A stretch of DNA of 64,000 nt, from the NCBI RefSeq assembly GCF_036850765.1, contig NC_089490.1:105208574-105272573 (forward strand), given 5' to 3'. The position numbers and the translations under genes were made by a program. Positions within the stretch are counted from its first letter, which is position 1, and each line of letters starts with the position of its first letter. The notes under the pieces are model-generated. The model did not search any database. It had not been told where the DNA came from and saw only the letters and a program-made list of their open reading frames with translations. The stretch comes from Saccopteryx bilineata (taxonomy: Eukaryota; Chordata; Mammalia; Chiroptera; Emballonuridae). This document shows, in pieces, positions 12,271 to 25,501 of the stretch.

Positions 12271-12490
12271 AGAACACCAGCTACCGACTGACAGCACCCG
12301 TATACTGAGCACTACAGGCCCTGCCATGCCCATTTCACAGATGGGACATCAGAGGCACCAGAGGAAACAACCTGGCCTGGGCCACACAGCTGGGGCGTGG
12401 TGGGTGGGTGGTCAGACTCCGACCTCTGCTCTCCCCACACTCTCTGCCCTCAGAGCACAGACCTGCAGGACAGAAAATCTAGTCCTATGT
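12270..12490 (+). repeat. MIR-like SINE fragment
   Basis: Typical order of 'tactgagcactacaggccctgccatgcccatttcacagatgggacatcagaggcaccaga' and 'ctgggccacacagctgg'. Old and diverged. Confidence 0.65.
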
Positions 12491-14830
12491 TTAGAGAGGC
12501 AGTGTCACCAGGATCTTCCAACCACAATATAAACCACTTAAGTAAACAGGTAATAATCAAGATGCGCAGAAAACCTCTCTGCAAGGCCGCCCTGCTGATT
12601 TTCGATGGCCAAAGTCACATTAGCATGAGAACATTTCCCAGTACCACCAGGCTGAACAGGCTGCAAGCTTTTAATTCAAGCTGCACAAAGCACTGACTCA
12701 AATGTCACATTTCGGCTCATTTATCTAACAGCTGCCATGCGTTCCAAGAAATCACTAAATGATATTTCTCCTCATGAGTGTTCCCAAGAATTCAGAACAC
12801 TGTACATAGTTCATATACAAACACACACACCCAGAACCCAATGCACACCACAGCCCTGCTTAATTAGCAAAGTGAGGCCACAGGACTCCACACCACTGCC
12901 GTCTCCTTTTAACTGTGGAGTGACGAATAAGGGAGAGGACAGGAGGGAGGTATTTAACATGCTACCAAGAGAGGGGCTTTCACGGAGCCACATGCCACAC
13001 TGTTCTAGATGCTTTCTGCAGCCATTTATTTCATTCACTCCCCCAGCATGAAGAACACCTCGTGTCTGGCTTCCCGCTGAATAATCTGATGGGTAGAGTC
13101 AAGGAGACTGCCCTGGCTCACAAATGTAAACAAAGCTCAGGCCAGTACTCAAACCCAGGCCCAAGCCAACCACCCCACAATCAATTCTGAACCCACCCTG
13201 AGCCACATACTAGACGCTCATCGCCTCCTGGGACAGCAGTGCCAGCCGACTCAGAAGGCAAAATGAGTCTGCTCAGAGGACTCACAGTGATGAGGGGGTG
13301 CTGACTATTTTAGCTGAGACGTGCGTAAGAGAGCACGTATACTAGGTACACGGAATGCTCAAAAGTCTGGCAACTCCTTCCTGGAACAAGGCTTATCTGG
13401 GCTCCTTCTGTCACTCCCTTACTGGGCTTATCTGTCACTCCAGCTAGCTGTTTCTTGGGGAGCCACTCCTGATAGATACACAATGGTTTTCAAATGGTTC
13501 AGAGCATAGGAGGTGGCCAGGAGAATGGACAGAAGCAGCTGAAGAGCCTCCTCATGACACTGGGGACATCCTCTGATGAAAAGTACAGGCCACAGGGCTG
13601 AGGGACCAGGTGTTAAATTCCAGTCCTACCATGTTCTAGCTGGGTGACCTCAGGCAAGGTCATCTATCTGTCTCTCTGAGCTTAGATTTTCCCATCTCTA
13701 AGGTAGGGTAACAAGAGTCCTATCCTCCGTGAAAACAGGACTCAGTCACACGTCGCCTGTGTGTGGTCCGGACAGTCTCCGGCACACAGTAGGTGCTCAA
13801 GAAAACAAGCCGCTTTACTGGACGGGGAGTGGGGAGCCCTGGGCATCTAGGTCACGCCCCTGGCCTCAGCCACATGCTGGAGGGCTTTCAGTGAGTCACT
13901 TAACCCTTCCAGGCCTCTTCCTTTGTATGGAAAATGAACCAGTGGATCTGGGTGACTTTCGTGCTCCACTCCTGCCCCTAAACTGTCATTCCCCATACAA
14001 GCAGCCAAGCTGCAAATGTCCCCATGATGGGCCCTTTCCAACACACACACATACACACACATGCACACACGCACACATGCACAGGCATCTCTAGAAATAA
14101 CCAGTCACAGTAAGATCTGGGTGAGGAAGTCAAAGCTGCTCACATCGTCCAAGAGAAGGTCACACTTATCTCCACTGGCCTATGACTAGATTTTTCTGGA
14201 AACTTTCCACCATTCTGAAAAACATGATGTGTCCAGAAGATTACTGGTATCCCCCAAAACAGGAAGAAATATAGACGATAAAACACTTTCACTTGGTATT
14301 TTTTATTTTAAAATCTTATTTGGGCCCAGTCTGGTCTCCCTCAGCACCTGGATTTGTTCCAATTCTGAATGCAGTCTGGGCAGGCCGGTGTGTGCCAACC
14401 AAGAAAAATCAAGGTTTCCCCTGAAAGTGCTACAGAAATTTCCCTTACAGCTTCGACGAAAGCTAAGGCTAAAACACTACGAAGAACCCAGCAGTCCTTG
14501 TGTGTGCCATTCCAACACACCTACGGCTTGACCATGTGCCTCTTCCCAGCTAATTACAGCGCTCTGGCCACAGCTAGTGACCTCGGCGTTAAAAACACTG
14601 CCCGTGAGCTCTTGACGTCCAGATGCCTATAAATATATCCATTTTTCAGAAGTCTCAGTTTGCTATTTAAAGGAGCCTAAATAATGAGCCTAATTATAGG
14701 CAGGGCAGAAGGGCATAAAAGCAAAGCTCTCCGAAATCTACACGGAACAGGCAGTGAGGGCAAATGACTGCATCAGAAGAGCAGTTCCACACCAAGCACA
14801 ATACACTCACTTAACTGTGCAATTCAGCAA
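12490..14830. other. NT5DC3 intron 2, mostly unique sequence
   Basis: No exon-like segment found. A MIR-like stretch ('agctgggtgacctcaggcaagg...gcttagattttcccatctc') is recognisable at about 13630-13720, and a short CA-rich simple repeat at 14041-14085. The remainder is unassigned. Confidence 0.5.
14041..14085. repeat. CA-rich microsatellite
   Basis: Imperfect (CA)n interrupted by T and G (acacacacacatacacacacatgcacacacgc type). It creates a Thr/His-rich spurious frame. Confidence 0.9.
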
Positions 14831-14989
14831 AAACGTCAAGTATTTACTAAGCACATACATTGTGCCAGGGCCTGGGAATAGGGCCATGAACACAACTGAC
14901 CCAGTCTCTGTCCCTAAGAAGTTTACAAATAAACAAACATACAATACCATGCCTAGTGGTGATGAGTACTGCAAAGAAAATACAATCCA

Positions 14990-15357
14990 CCTGACCAGGC
15001 AGTGGCGCAGTGGATAGAGCATTGGACTGGGACGCGGAGGACCCAGGTTCAAAGCCCTGAGGTCACCAGCTTGATTGAGCACAGGCTCACCAGCTTGAGC
15101 AAGGGGTCGCTGACTTGATCATGAGACCATAGACATGACCTCATGGTCACTGGCTTGAAGCCCAAAGGTCACTGGCCTAAAGCCCAAGGTTGCTGGCTTG
15201 AGCAAGGGGTCACTCACTCTGCTGTAGCCCCTTGGTCAAGGCACATATGAGAAAGCAATCAATGAACAACTAAGGTGCCAAAACAAAGAATTGATGCTTC
15301 TCATCTCTCTCCCTTCCTGTCTGTCCCTGTCTGTGCCTCTGGGGGAAAAAAAAAAAA
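14990..15357 (+). mobile_element. tRNA-derived SINE, CCTGACCAGG family
   Basis: Head cctgaccaggcagtggcgcagtggatagagc (A box) and 'gacccaggttcaaagccctg' (B box region), then repeated 'ggcttgagcaaggggtcac' body units, a CT-rich stretch and a 12-A tail. The probable short TSD is 'caatcca' (near 14981 and 15359). The head resembles a tRNA gene but has lost tRNA folding beyond it. Confidence 0.85.
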
Positions 15358-15706
15358 GCAATCCAAGGGCTTAGAAATCTGAAAAAACTATATGAGAAGC
15401 AAGGGCTTGGGCTGCCTGGGGCGAGGACGGACATTCTGAAGCAGAGGAGATATTCGTGCAAAGTCCCAAAGGCAGAAAGGTGTCTGGGAGTTGAAGGAGC
15501 AGCAAGCAGGCTGGTATGGCTGGAGCAGAGTGACGGCAGCTGGGAGAGGCTGATGAGGAAGGAGAGACCGGGAAGCTTCTCTGTCATTCCAAGTGTGACG
15601 TGGAGGCTCGAGGGGGGCTGAGCCCAGGAGTGGCATGATTAATATTTAAAGGTCCACTCTTGCTGCAACACGGATAGCAGACAAAGGAGCCAGAACAGAG
15701 AAGCAG

Positions 15707-16043
15707 TTGCCCTGGCCTATTGGCTCAGTGGCAGAGCATCAGTACAGTATATGAATATTCCAGGTACGATCCCCAGTCAGGGCACACAGGAGAAGCGACC
15801 ATCTGCTTCTCCACCCCTCCTCGTCCACTGCTCTCTCTTCTCCTCCCACAGCCATGGCTCAATTGATTCAAGCATCAGGCCCCAGGTGCTGAGGATGGCT
15901 CCATGGAGCCTCTGCCTCAGATGCTAAAAATAGCTTGGTTGTGAGGATGGCCCCAGATGGGGGCTGCCAAGTGAATCCTGGTCGGGGTGCATGTGGGAGT
16001 CTATTTCCCTTCCTCTCACTTGGAAAAAGAAAAAGAAAAAAAA
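15707..16043 (+). mobile_element. tRNA-derived SINE, CCTGGCCGGTTGGC family
   Basis: Flanked by a perfect 15-bp TSD agaacagagaagcag (15692-15706 and 16044-16058). Head with A box 'ggctcagtggcagagc' and B box 'gtacgatccccag', body with 'cttctccacccctcc', 'ccatggctcaattg' and 'gaggatggctccatgg', tail AAAAG-rich. Confidence 0.92.
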
Positions 16044-16195
16044 AGAACAGAGAAGCAGGGAGACCCGTTAGGAGGCTACAGCACTGGCGGGTGGGAGGTG
16101 ATGGTGATGGGCCCGGAGGCTGTGAGAAGTGGATGCAGACAGGATACATGCTGAATGAATATCTTCTGAATGAGTGACATGAGAGCTCACTGCTG

Positions 16196-16578
16196 CCCTG
16201 GCCGGTTGGCTCAGTGGTAGAGTGTCAGCCTGGAGTGCAGGAGTCTGGGTTCGATTCCCGGCCAGGGCACACAGGAGAAGCACCCATCTGCTTCTCCACC
16301 CCTCCCCCTCTCCTTCCTCTCTGTCTCTCTCTTCCCCTCCCGCAGCCAAGGCTCCATTGGAGCAAAGTTTGCCCGGACGCTGAGGATGGCTCTGTGGCTT
16401 CTGCCTCAGGTGCTGGAATGGCTCTGGTTGCTGCAGAGCGATGCCCCAAGATGGGCAGAGCATCGCCCCCTGCTGGGCGTGCTGGGTGGATCCTGGTCAG
16501 GCGCATGCGGGAGTCTGTCTGACTGCCTCCCCGTTTCCAACTTCAGAAAAATACAAAAAAAAAAAAAAAAAGAAAGAA
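16196..16578 (+). mobile_element. tRNA-derived SINE, CCTGGCCGGTTGGC family
   Basis: 12-bp TSD agctcactgctg at 16184-16195 and 16579-16590. Well preserved head (tgccctggccggttggctcagtggtagag; ggttcgattcccggccagg), a single copy of the 'gggcagagcatcgcccc' segment, and an A tail of about 20. It sits only 137 bp from the previous SINE of the same family and strand. Confidence 0.93.
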
Positions 16579-16869
16579 AGCTCACTGCTGCTCAGAACGA
16601 CATCCTCCCAAAGAGTACAGCATGGGAAGGCGAGAAAGGGAAACTTGACAGTGGAGAGACAGGATAAACTTGAACTCTGCCAGACAATCAAGGCCAACAG
16701 CACAGGTAAGCCACGTTGAGGTATGTACCCTGGACAAGAGGTGACAACAACTGCACTTTACCTCTGTGGTGGCCCTCCCCCAAACCCATGCCCCCAGTCT
16801 AACCATACAAAAAACATATGACAAATCCCAAGAGCACCCTAAAAAATACCTAACCATCAAACTGTCAAA

Positions 16870-17180
16870 GTCAAAAACAAGAAAAGTCTGGAAAACTGCC
16901 AAACCCAATAGGAGCCAGAGGAGCCATGACAACTAAATGCAGTGTGGTGTCCTGGATGGGATCTGGGACCAGGGGAAGGATATTAAGTAAAAACTAAGGA
17001 AGTCTGAATCAAGTACAGACTTCAGTTAACAATAATTGATCAACACTGGGCCTTTAGCTGTGATAAATGTACCATGGTACTGTAACATTAACATTAGGAG
17101 AAACCAGGTGTGAGGTCTATAGAGAGGAGCTCTCTGAATTACTTTCACAACTGTTCCATAAACCTAAAGCTCTTCTAAAA
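16870..17180 (+). repeat. Old LINE-1 3' end (L1M type)
   Basis: Matches the 3' UTR style of ancient L1: 'gaatcaagtacagacttcagttaacaataattg', 'gtgataaatgtaccatgg', 'ggagaaaccaggtgtgagg' and 'gagctctctgaattactttcacaactg'. Heavily diverged. The next SINE is inserted at its A-rich end. Confidence 0.7.
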
Positions 17181-17196
17181 TTAAAAGATTAATTTA

Positions 17197-17529
17197 GCCT
17201 GACCAGGTGGTGGCACAGTGGATAGAGCATTGGACTGGGACGCAGAGGACCCAGGTCGAGCCCTGAGGTTGCCAGCTTGAGCACGGGCTCATCTGGCTTG
17301 AGCGCAGGCTCCCCAGTTTGCACAGGGTTGCTGGCTTGAGCAAGGGGTCACTTGCTCTGTTGTAACTAAACCTCTGGCCAAGGCACATATGAGAAAGCAA
17401 ACAAATGAACAACTAAGGTGCTACAACAAAAGAATTAATGCTTCTCATTTCTCTCAGTTCCTGCCTATCTGTCCCTATCTGTCCCTCTCTCACAAAAAAA
17501 TAAAAATAAATAAAAAATAAATAAATAAT
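17197..17529 (+). mobile_element. tRNA-derived SINE, CCTGACCAGG family
   Basis: 20-bp TSD aaaattaaaagattaattta with one mismatch (17177-17196 and 17530-17549). Head gcctgaccaggtggtggcacagtggatagagc, body of ggcttgag repeats, tail of TAAA units. Confidence 0.9.
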
Positions 17530-17696
17530 AAAATTAAAAGATTAACTTAAAAGAGGGAGAGAGAGTGGATCCGCAGCATTTGCTGAGAGGTCAGATGTGG
17601 TAGACAGGAGAGTGTCGGGGTCGTGGCACGTTAGACTTTCGATTGAAAATCCATATGAACATCGGTGTCATGTGATGACTAGAAATGCTGATGGGG

Positions 17697-18034
17697 GCCC
17701 TGGCCAGTTGGCTCAACAGTAGAGTATGGGCCCAGCATGTGGATGTCCTGAATTCGATTCCTGGTCAGGGCACACAGGAAAAGCAATGATCAGCTTCTCT
17801 ACTCCCCCCATCCTTTTTCTCTCTCCCTTCCCTTCCTGCAGCCATGGCTCAAATGGTTTGAGCAAGTTGGACCCAGGCACTGAGGATGGCTCCATTGCAT
17901 CACCTCAGGCACTAAAATAGCTCGGTTGCCGAGCAATAGAGTAGCACCCCAGATGTGCAGAGCATCGCAGGTGGATCCCAGTCTCGGCACGTGTGGGAGT
18001 CTGTCTCTCTGACTCCCTGCTTCTCACTTAATGA
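17697..18034 (+). mobile_element. tRNA-derived SINE, CCTGGCCGGTTGGC family
   Basis: Diverged copy: ccctggccagttggctcaacagtagag head, 'ttcgattcctggtcagggcacacagg', 'gaggatggctcca', and an end 'cttctcacttaatgaaa'. Its tail has grown into the neighbouring GGAA/GGGA microsatellite. Confidence 0.85.
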
Positions 18035-18112
18035 AAAGGAAGGAAGGAAGGAAGGGAGGGAGGGAGGGAGGGAGGGAGGGAGGGAGGGAGGGAGGGAGGG
18101 AGGGAGGGAGGA
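18034..18112. repeat. (GGAA)n then (GGGA)n microsatellite
   Basis: About 79 bp of purine tetranucleotide repeat that starts as GGAA and becomes an uninterrupted GGGA array, growing from a SINE tail. It gives a Glu/Gly/Arg-rich spurious frame. Confidence 0.95.
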
Positions 18113-18625
18113 CTAAGAAACACTCCTGGGGTGTGCATTTAGGAAATGAAATCAAGAGCTCTTCTAAACACTCCCTTTCAATCATTCAGTGGACTTATAA
18201 AATGAAGGTACAGAAACAATTATTACTGAGGAATTTCTATTTCTATTTTTGTAAAAACTTGTTTTTGTTAAAAATAAAGAAAAGAAAAAGCGTAATTAAG
18301 GAGCTGAAACATTTACATTCACTTTTTGGGAAGATTACTTACTCTTCTGTGACTGAGCTTCTCAAAAGCAAACGTCAACTCTACACATGCGTGTAAGTCT
18401 TTGGCAGGGTAAACGGCACCAAAGTCAACACTTCCAAATGCATCTTAGAAGAGTTATTTTCAAATCCAAAGCAACAGAAATATCTGCATAAGCATAATTG
18501 ACTCTATTAATATGCCTGATATAATTAGGGTTATGGCAGATTTCTTTCATCAAGGAACACATACACCTAATGGGAAGGAAATTTCAATGATTTTAAATCT
18601 AGAAGCTTTTCTAATCATAACCACT

Positions 18626-18746
18626 GACCTGTGGTGGCACAGTGGATAAAGCGTCGACCTGGAAATGCTGAGGTCGCCGGTTCGAAACCCTGGGCTTGCC
18701 TGGTCAAGGCACAGATGGGAGTTGATGCTTCCAGCTCCTCCCCCCT

Positions 18747-18786
<40 letters not shown>

Positions 18787-18821
18787 CTAAAAAAAAAATA
18801 AATAAAATAAAAATAAAAAAA
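18626..18821 (+). mobile_element. tRNA-derived SINE, GACCTGTGGTGGC family
   Basis: TSD taatcataaccact / taatcataatcact (18612-18625, 18822-18835; one mismatch). Head gacctgtggtggcacagtggataaagcg, B box 'ccggttcgaaaccctggg', then 'tggtcaaggcacagatgggagttgatgcttcc', a (TC)n run and an AAAT-rich tail. Confidence 0.9.
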
Positions 18822-19199
18822 TAATCATAATCACTGTAACCTTTTCCTCCCATCTATTTCACCTCCCTTGTCCCCCAAATTTCATAAATTTTTATCTCCC
18901 TAATTTTTCATCTTCATAAGTATTTTATTTCCATATGAACAATAACCCCATAGAGTAGAAATGACAGGTGTTATTTAACCCCACAAGGAAGAACATGGAA
19001 TAAAGGAGAGAGCATGTGCACCTTGGAAATGGACTGATCTAAGCTCAGATCCTGGTTCTGCCTCCCACTGGTCCCTCAACCTTGGAACTACTGGCTTTAA
19101 CTCCATAAGCCTCGGTTTCCTCAACAGAAAAACAGAGACAATATCTATGTATTTGCAGGGTTGTGATGCAGATGAGAAATGAAAGCCAGGATTGAAACC

Positions 19200-20960
19200 C
19201 CCGCAGTCAGATTTTAGAACCTGTGTGCTTTCAGTACCTTGCAGATAAACAACAGACAGAGCTGTTACAAATGACCTTAGTTTCAGAAGTGACATCAGAG
19301 TCACAGAAGATGACCTGGGATGAGAATGCCAACACCCACACCACAGCCTTTCAGCTCAGCCTCCCAGTGGGGAGCTGGAGAGGCAGTGTAGGCTGACAGA
19401 GGGGAGAGCAAGGCCAGGACCACCTGGCTCTTCTCCTGCTTCCGTCCTCACAGGCAGGGGAGAGGCCGTTAGACACAAGAGAGTCTCTCAAACAAATGGA
19501 GAAATGTTGCTGGATGGCAAGTGGCTAGACGGGCTGAGGTCTGGCAAGGTGGCCATAACTAAAGAAAGATGACCAATGGTTTAGAGGTCAATTATCTTTG
19601 GCCAATACCATTTCTGCATTTTGAATACGAACAAAATGAGGTGCTTATTAAATCCACTGATAACCAAAAGCTGAAGGGATTATACTGCAAATGGTGAGGA
19701 TACAAAACTAATGGAAATTTGTGGCAGTGTTAATAAAAGTATGACGTCCAGACCAGGGAGGAGATGGTCTCCCTCTACTCCCCACCAGTCAGGCCCCACC
19801 CATAGTAACATCTCCAGTTCAGGGCCTCTCATGAGAGGAACAAACCAGAGCACACACAAAGGAGGGTGCCAAGGTGATCAAAGGAGCCCACATGAGAAGG
19901 GCTGGAAGAACTAAGAACGACTGGCCTAGGAAAAGAGAAGCCCTGGAGAGCATAGTGGCTGCACAACACCCAACTACTTATTACTCCAACAGTCAAGTTT
20001 TAGGCTTCCAAGCTACTCACAGCCACCCCTCCGCTCCCCCAGCCCACCTTTGCTAACAAACTCCTTCCAGACTCCACTGAAATATCACTATCTTTGATGT
20101 TTCCCCAATTCTCTCGGGCAGAGAAAGTTGTTCCAACCATCCTCCATACATCTCCCCCATTATATGTCTGCAGAGGCCTCCACCATGTGGCTTCATAACT
20201 CATCCACCTGCACAGCTGACCCCCACCAGACTGCTGGGTCTCCAAGGGCAGTGCTGGGCCCTTCTCATCCCTATCCTCCCTGCTTGTTACAGGGTGTGGG
20301 ACAGAGGAGCCACTTAGCCGAGCGATAAGGACTGTGTGAAGGAATGAAGGAAGAAAAGAGATGGATGGAGAAAGCTCTCTGAAGGCAGAATTTTTAACTC
20401 CTGGAAGAACCCCAAATCAGAGCCCCCTCCCAGAGTAACAAGATGGAGGTTCGAGCAGTACTTCTCGGGATGCCATGGGGGTTCCCCAAGCTCACAGTCC
20501 AGATGACCCCCGAGGATACTTCTCATCCCGGCTCCTGAAAGGTGTACTCAAACCAGACTACAGAAGAACATCCTAGGCTTTGAGTGTTTCTTTTCTCCTT
20601 CTTCATTCTAAGATCTCAACAATACCATCAAAGGACATTCAAATCTTCTTTATAAAAGAACACAATTCCAATCAGTGATGAGAGTAAAACATTGTATAGA
20701 ACAAGCCCTGACGTTATTTTTCTTTTTTGTAATACAAGTGCCTGACTTAAAGTTTGATTTCGGAGGCATCCCCTGCAAATCCCGAATAGAGATGCTGCCA
20801 GCCACAGGCCTAGATAAAGAGCCAGGCCGCCTCCCCCACAGTACTGCCTTTGTTTTAGAGATTGTGGCTGATTTCAATAAATGGCCATTTGGCCTACTTG
20901 TTTTCTCTTCCTGTGCTTTAAATTCTGGCTCATATGTTCTAAATTCACCAATAAAGAGTG
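19200..20960. other. NT5DC3 intron 2, unique sequence
   Basis: No exon, RNA gene or well-preserved repeat recognised. A MIR-like stretch ('ctggttctgcctcccactgg...ggtttcctcaacag') lies just before it, at about 19050-19190. Confidence 0.5.
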
Positions 20961-20966
20961 AGCCCA

Positions 20967-21325
20967 GGCTCTGGCTGACTCGTTCAGCAGTAGAGCATCA
21001 GTCCAGCATGTGGAAGTGCCAGGTTTGATTCCCAGCCAGGGCACACAGAAAAAGCACCCATCTGTTTCTCCACCCCTCCCCCTCTCCTTTCTCTCTCTCT
21101 CTCTTCCTCTCCTGCAGCCAAGGCCCCATTGAAGCAAAGTTGGTCTGGGCGCTAAAGATGGCTCCATGGCCTCCACTTCAGGTGCTAAAATAGCTCTTTT
21201 GCCAAGCAATGGAGCAGCAGCCCAGACTGGCAGAGCATCACCCAGCAGGGGGCTTGCCAAGTGGATCCCAGTTGGGGTGCATGTAGGAGTCTGTCTCTGC
21301 CTCCCTGTCTCTCAATTTAAAAAAA
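20967..21325 (+). mobile_element. tRNA-derived SINE, CCTGGCCGGTTGGC family (diverged)
   Basis: Head mutated to 'ggctctggctgactcgttcagcagtagagc' but B box 'ccaggtttgattcccagcc', 'cttctccaccc'-like segment, 'gatggctccatgg' and the final 'ctgcctccctgtctctcaatttaaaaaaa' are clear. A likely older copy. Confidence 0.85.
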
Positions 21326-21764
21326 TGAACCCAAACACTGTAGGCCCCCCACCGTCAACCCTAATAAAAGCAGAACCCCAGGCCCATGCACACATGCCCT
21401 CTCTACCCTCCACCTTGCTGTGTGGCCCCAGATACACAGTGTAATTTCCAGATCTTATAAAGCATAAGCCTGTATCTTTTAGACATTTTCTGATGGTTAC
21501 TGCAAAAGGGTGTCTTGCAATCATAATAAGAACCACACAGGCTGGTCTAGCCACAACACTGGTTATTATAAACTGAAACCAGTACAACACACAGTGCCTA
21601 TCATTTGAAGAATTCCTTCTAACCAGAACTCAACAGACTGCCATTTCCTCAGACTTTGGGAGAAGCTATATATCACTGCTCTGCGAGAAATGACAGTATC
21701 AACATCTGCAAGTGAATCTCTACTAATAGGCACGTAGGCATAAAAAAAAACAGTCTTCTGGATA

Positions 21765-22110
21765 CCAAGTTCCAGTTATGCAAGATGGTAAGTTCCAAAG
21801 CTCTATTACACAGCACGATACCTATAGCCAATATTGTACTATACACCTAAAAATTGCTAAGAGGGTAGATTTCATGTGAAGTGTTCTAGCACACACCCAA
21901 ATAACAATTAATAATAATAATAATAATAATAAAGGGTCAGGAGGAAACTTTGGGAGGTGGTGGACAGTTTATGGCCTTAATGGGGGTGATTGTTTCACAG
22001 GTGTATACTTTATCCCCAAACTCATGGAAATGCTTACATTAAATATGTACAGCTTTTTACCTGTCAATCATATCTCAATAAAGTAATTAAGAAAATTATC
22101 TTTCAGATCA
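21765..22110 (+). repeat. Old LINE-1 3' end with an (AAT)n run
   Basis: 'gcaagatggtaagttccaaag', 'acctatagccaatattgtactatacacctaaaaattgctaagagggtagatttcatgtgaagtgttct' and 'gggaggtggtggacagtttatggcc' are typical of ancient L1 3' UTRs. An (AAT)n microsatellite is at 21906-21932. It ends about 160 bp from NT5DC3 exon 2. Confidence 0.7.
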
Positions 22111-22219
22111 GGGTCATGTGGAATGGAACAAAACATACTCATTCATTCAGCCACAGTTTCCTAAACGCCATCATCTCTGTGTCAGGCATGAGGCCAGGTC
22201 AGCTCATAGCTGTTCTTCA

Positions 22220-22869
<650 letters not shown>

Positions 22870-22870
<1 letters not shown>

Positions 22871-24175
22871 GAATATTAGCTTCAACATCATAAAAAGATT
22901 TGTTTTGTTTATAAAATAATGCAGGTCAGTTACAGAATTTAGAAGATAAACAGACAGATAATTAAATTTAAATATCATAAATCTTGTCATCACCCATAAA
23001 AAAAAAACCTATTATCACTTTGTGTATTAGCTGCCAGAATTGGTTCTCAGTATTTATTTCACACAGCTGACTTTATTTACACTGTGTATAAACTAAATTT
23101 AGTTTTATATCACGACTGTATTTCTCCTATATTAGACTTTCTGAAACTATAACTTTAAATCATGACAAAAGATTTGGGTTATACTGTGCCAAATCAACCT
23201 ATTACTCTATTAGGTTATTTTCCCTATGTTAAAAAATAACACTGCAATAAGTATTTCACAGGTTAATTTTTCCTTCACATTACTTTCTTCAGATGGTTTA
23301 TCACAAGTGTGATTAACTCCCAGTGTCCCCTGGATCTAATAATAGTTTAGAGTTTCTTTTTTGAGCAATTCTGCTTGCTTAAAGTTAAGTTACTCTTTCT
23401 TGGAGCTCTTCCAAAAACTCATTTACCTTAAAGTTTCAGTGAGTCCAATAGATCTTTTTCAAAAATCTAAGCTGCAATATGGAATGTTAGTGATCTTATT
23501 TTTCCAACATCTTGAAACATTTTGCTATTTTATCATTGCATAAGTTTTTTCGTCATTACCCATGGATTATCCCCAGCTATGATTTTTTAAAATGACTAAA
23601 TTAAGAAAGGAGAATGAGAGGTGATCGTTTGAGATGGTACAATAATGATAGAAATAAATCCTCACTACATCATTCTTGGTTTCCTCACTGCACTGCCCAA
23701 AGTATTACATCATTTTCAAGAAGGAAGGGCAAAAGTAAGGTAATAATAATAAATACAATAATTAATGAATAAATAATAATACAAGAAGAAGCTCTGTTTC
23801 ATGTACTCAGAACTATATCTCTACTTAGGCCCACCCCTGTATTTCTAAAAGACAAAAAGGAGATCGATCATCTCATCAGTTCTCACAGGCAGTCGTTGAA
23901 CAGGAAGAACATCATGACATTTTGTGACAGGAACACAAACCATGTTATTTTGCTACAAGGATATGTAATGGCATTCCTTCAACTTTTACTATGTTTGGGC
24001 ACCAGAATTTACTTGAAACAGCTGATGAGCAGACAAATGCTGAAGGTAGGTGACTTTCTGAAGGTACAAAACAACCAGCCTCATGCACACAAAAACAACA
24101 GTCCATCTTACTACTAAATGGAACTGTATTTTATTATTCTTGACATTACTAAGGACAACCTCCCAGGTCCACTAT
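22870..24175. other. NT5DC3 intron 1, AT-rich unique sequence
   Basis: No gene or recognisable repeat. AT-rich with short AAT-type runs near 23745-23790. Confidence 0.5.
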
Positions 24176-24440
24176 AGTAGCTAGTACTGATTCAGCACTT
24201 ACCACGCACTACATGCTGTCATAAGCACTTTATGTTACCTCATTTAATCCTTACAACAACCTTATGAGGCAAATACTCTATTATCCCATTTTATATGTGA
24301 GGACCCTAGAGTCACACAGAAATTATATTGAATGTTATCTGCTGAAGGACACACACTCACGCCGGGGCAGAGCTGGGCTCGGAACCCAGGAAGTCAAGCT
24401 CCAGAATACACACTCTTGGCTCCCCTCCCCAGGATTATGG
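24175..24440 (+). repeat. MIR-like SINE fragment
   Basis: Contains 'cagcacttaccacgcactacatgctgtcataagcactttatgttacctcatttaatccttacaacaaccttatgaggca' and 'ctcggaacccaggaagtca', a textbook MIR layout. Confidence 0.75.
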
Positions 24441-24847
24441 GAATCAACAAGCATCAGAGAACGGTGTGTTCTCTTCCAAAAATAAAATGGATTCAACCCT
24501 GCAAAATTTCAGTGTCTTAAGAGTCCACGATGCTCCCCCTTTCCCCCTCTGCTCACTTCTTTCTGACTAGAATGGCCCCTGTTATCCACTTGCATTCTCA
24601 GGCCCACCTGAAATACTCAGAAGGTACTAACCTAGCAGGCTGACAGCACCAATCAGGGGACAGTCCCAAGAGCAATTCTGAGCATTTCAGAAAACCCCTT
24701 ATAGTTTCAGGGCTTGCATCCCTTGAAAACCTAACAGAAGCTATAGACTCCTCTCCCCACAAAAAGTAGAGACTTTGCAGAAAATTTCAGGGAGACTGAC
24801 CCCTGAACCCTAATCATGGTCTCCAATTCAGTTGCCACATTACACTA

Positions 24848-25499
24848 TAATCGTCCCTCGCCATATCATGGTTCACTTTTCGCGGTCTCACTGTATCATG
24901 GATTTTTAAACTGTATGTATCTAATTTTGTATTGTAGAGTTTTTCGCTATATCACGGGATTTTGCAGTATATAGGTATTTTTATATATTATTTTAATTAT
25001 TTTTGCGGTAAAATAAGCATTTTCTAGCCTAAAAAATTGAAAACAATATAAAAATATTAATTATATTAAAAGAATATTAAATCAAGATAAAATACATAGC
25101 GTACAGCAGATTAGCAGTAATGCTCTTCTTGGCTGTGCAGTACATTCATCTCATCGTCATCACTTTCATCATCATCAGTACTGCACAGCTAATTCATCAC
25201 CATCTCATCATTCAAGCTGTAGTCCATTCACTGGTGAGTACCCATATAGAATTTTATATGTTGTTAAAATTACATAGGTTTAAGAGTGTAGAAAGTGTTT
25301 AAGAGCATAGGAAGTATTTATAATAATGTGGGAATGGTTAATAACAGTGTGGGAAAGGTTTATAAGAGTGTGGGGACGGTTTATAAAGCCTTAAGATATA
25401 TATAAATAATAAAATAAATATAAGTTCACTATTTTGTGGATTTTCACCTATCGTGGGGTGTTCTGGAACCTAACCCCCATAATAGATGAGGGACCACTG
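24848..25499. mobile_element. pogo/Tigger-like DNA transposon, internally deleted
   Basis: About 650 bp bounded by TA on both sides (24846-24847 and 25500-25501). The right end is gggaccactg and the left end taatcgtccctcgcc, which match as inverted repeats with three differences in 13 bp. Longer terminal homology is visible: the left 'ggttcacttttcgcggtctcactgtatcatgg' and the right 'cacctatcgtggggtgttctggaacc' are characteristic. The centre is AT-rich with direct near-copies 'gtgtgggaa(t/a)ggtttataa' near 25325-25385. No transposase frame survives. Confidence 0.75.
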
Positions 25500-25501
25500 T
25501 A

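Noticed and set aside
16196..16280. tRNA genes at SINE heads
   Set aside because: A and B boxes are present, but the heads lack a full cloverleaf and continue into SINE bodies with A tails and TSDs.
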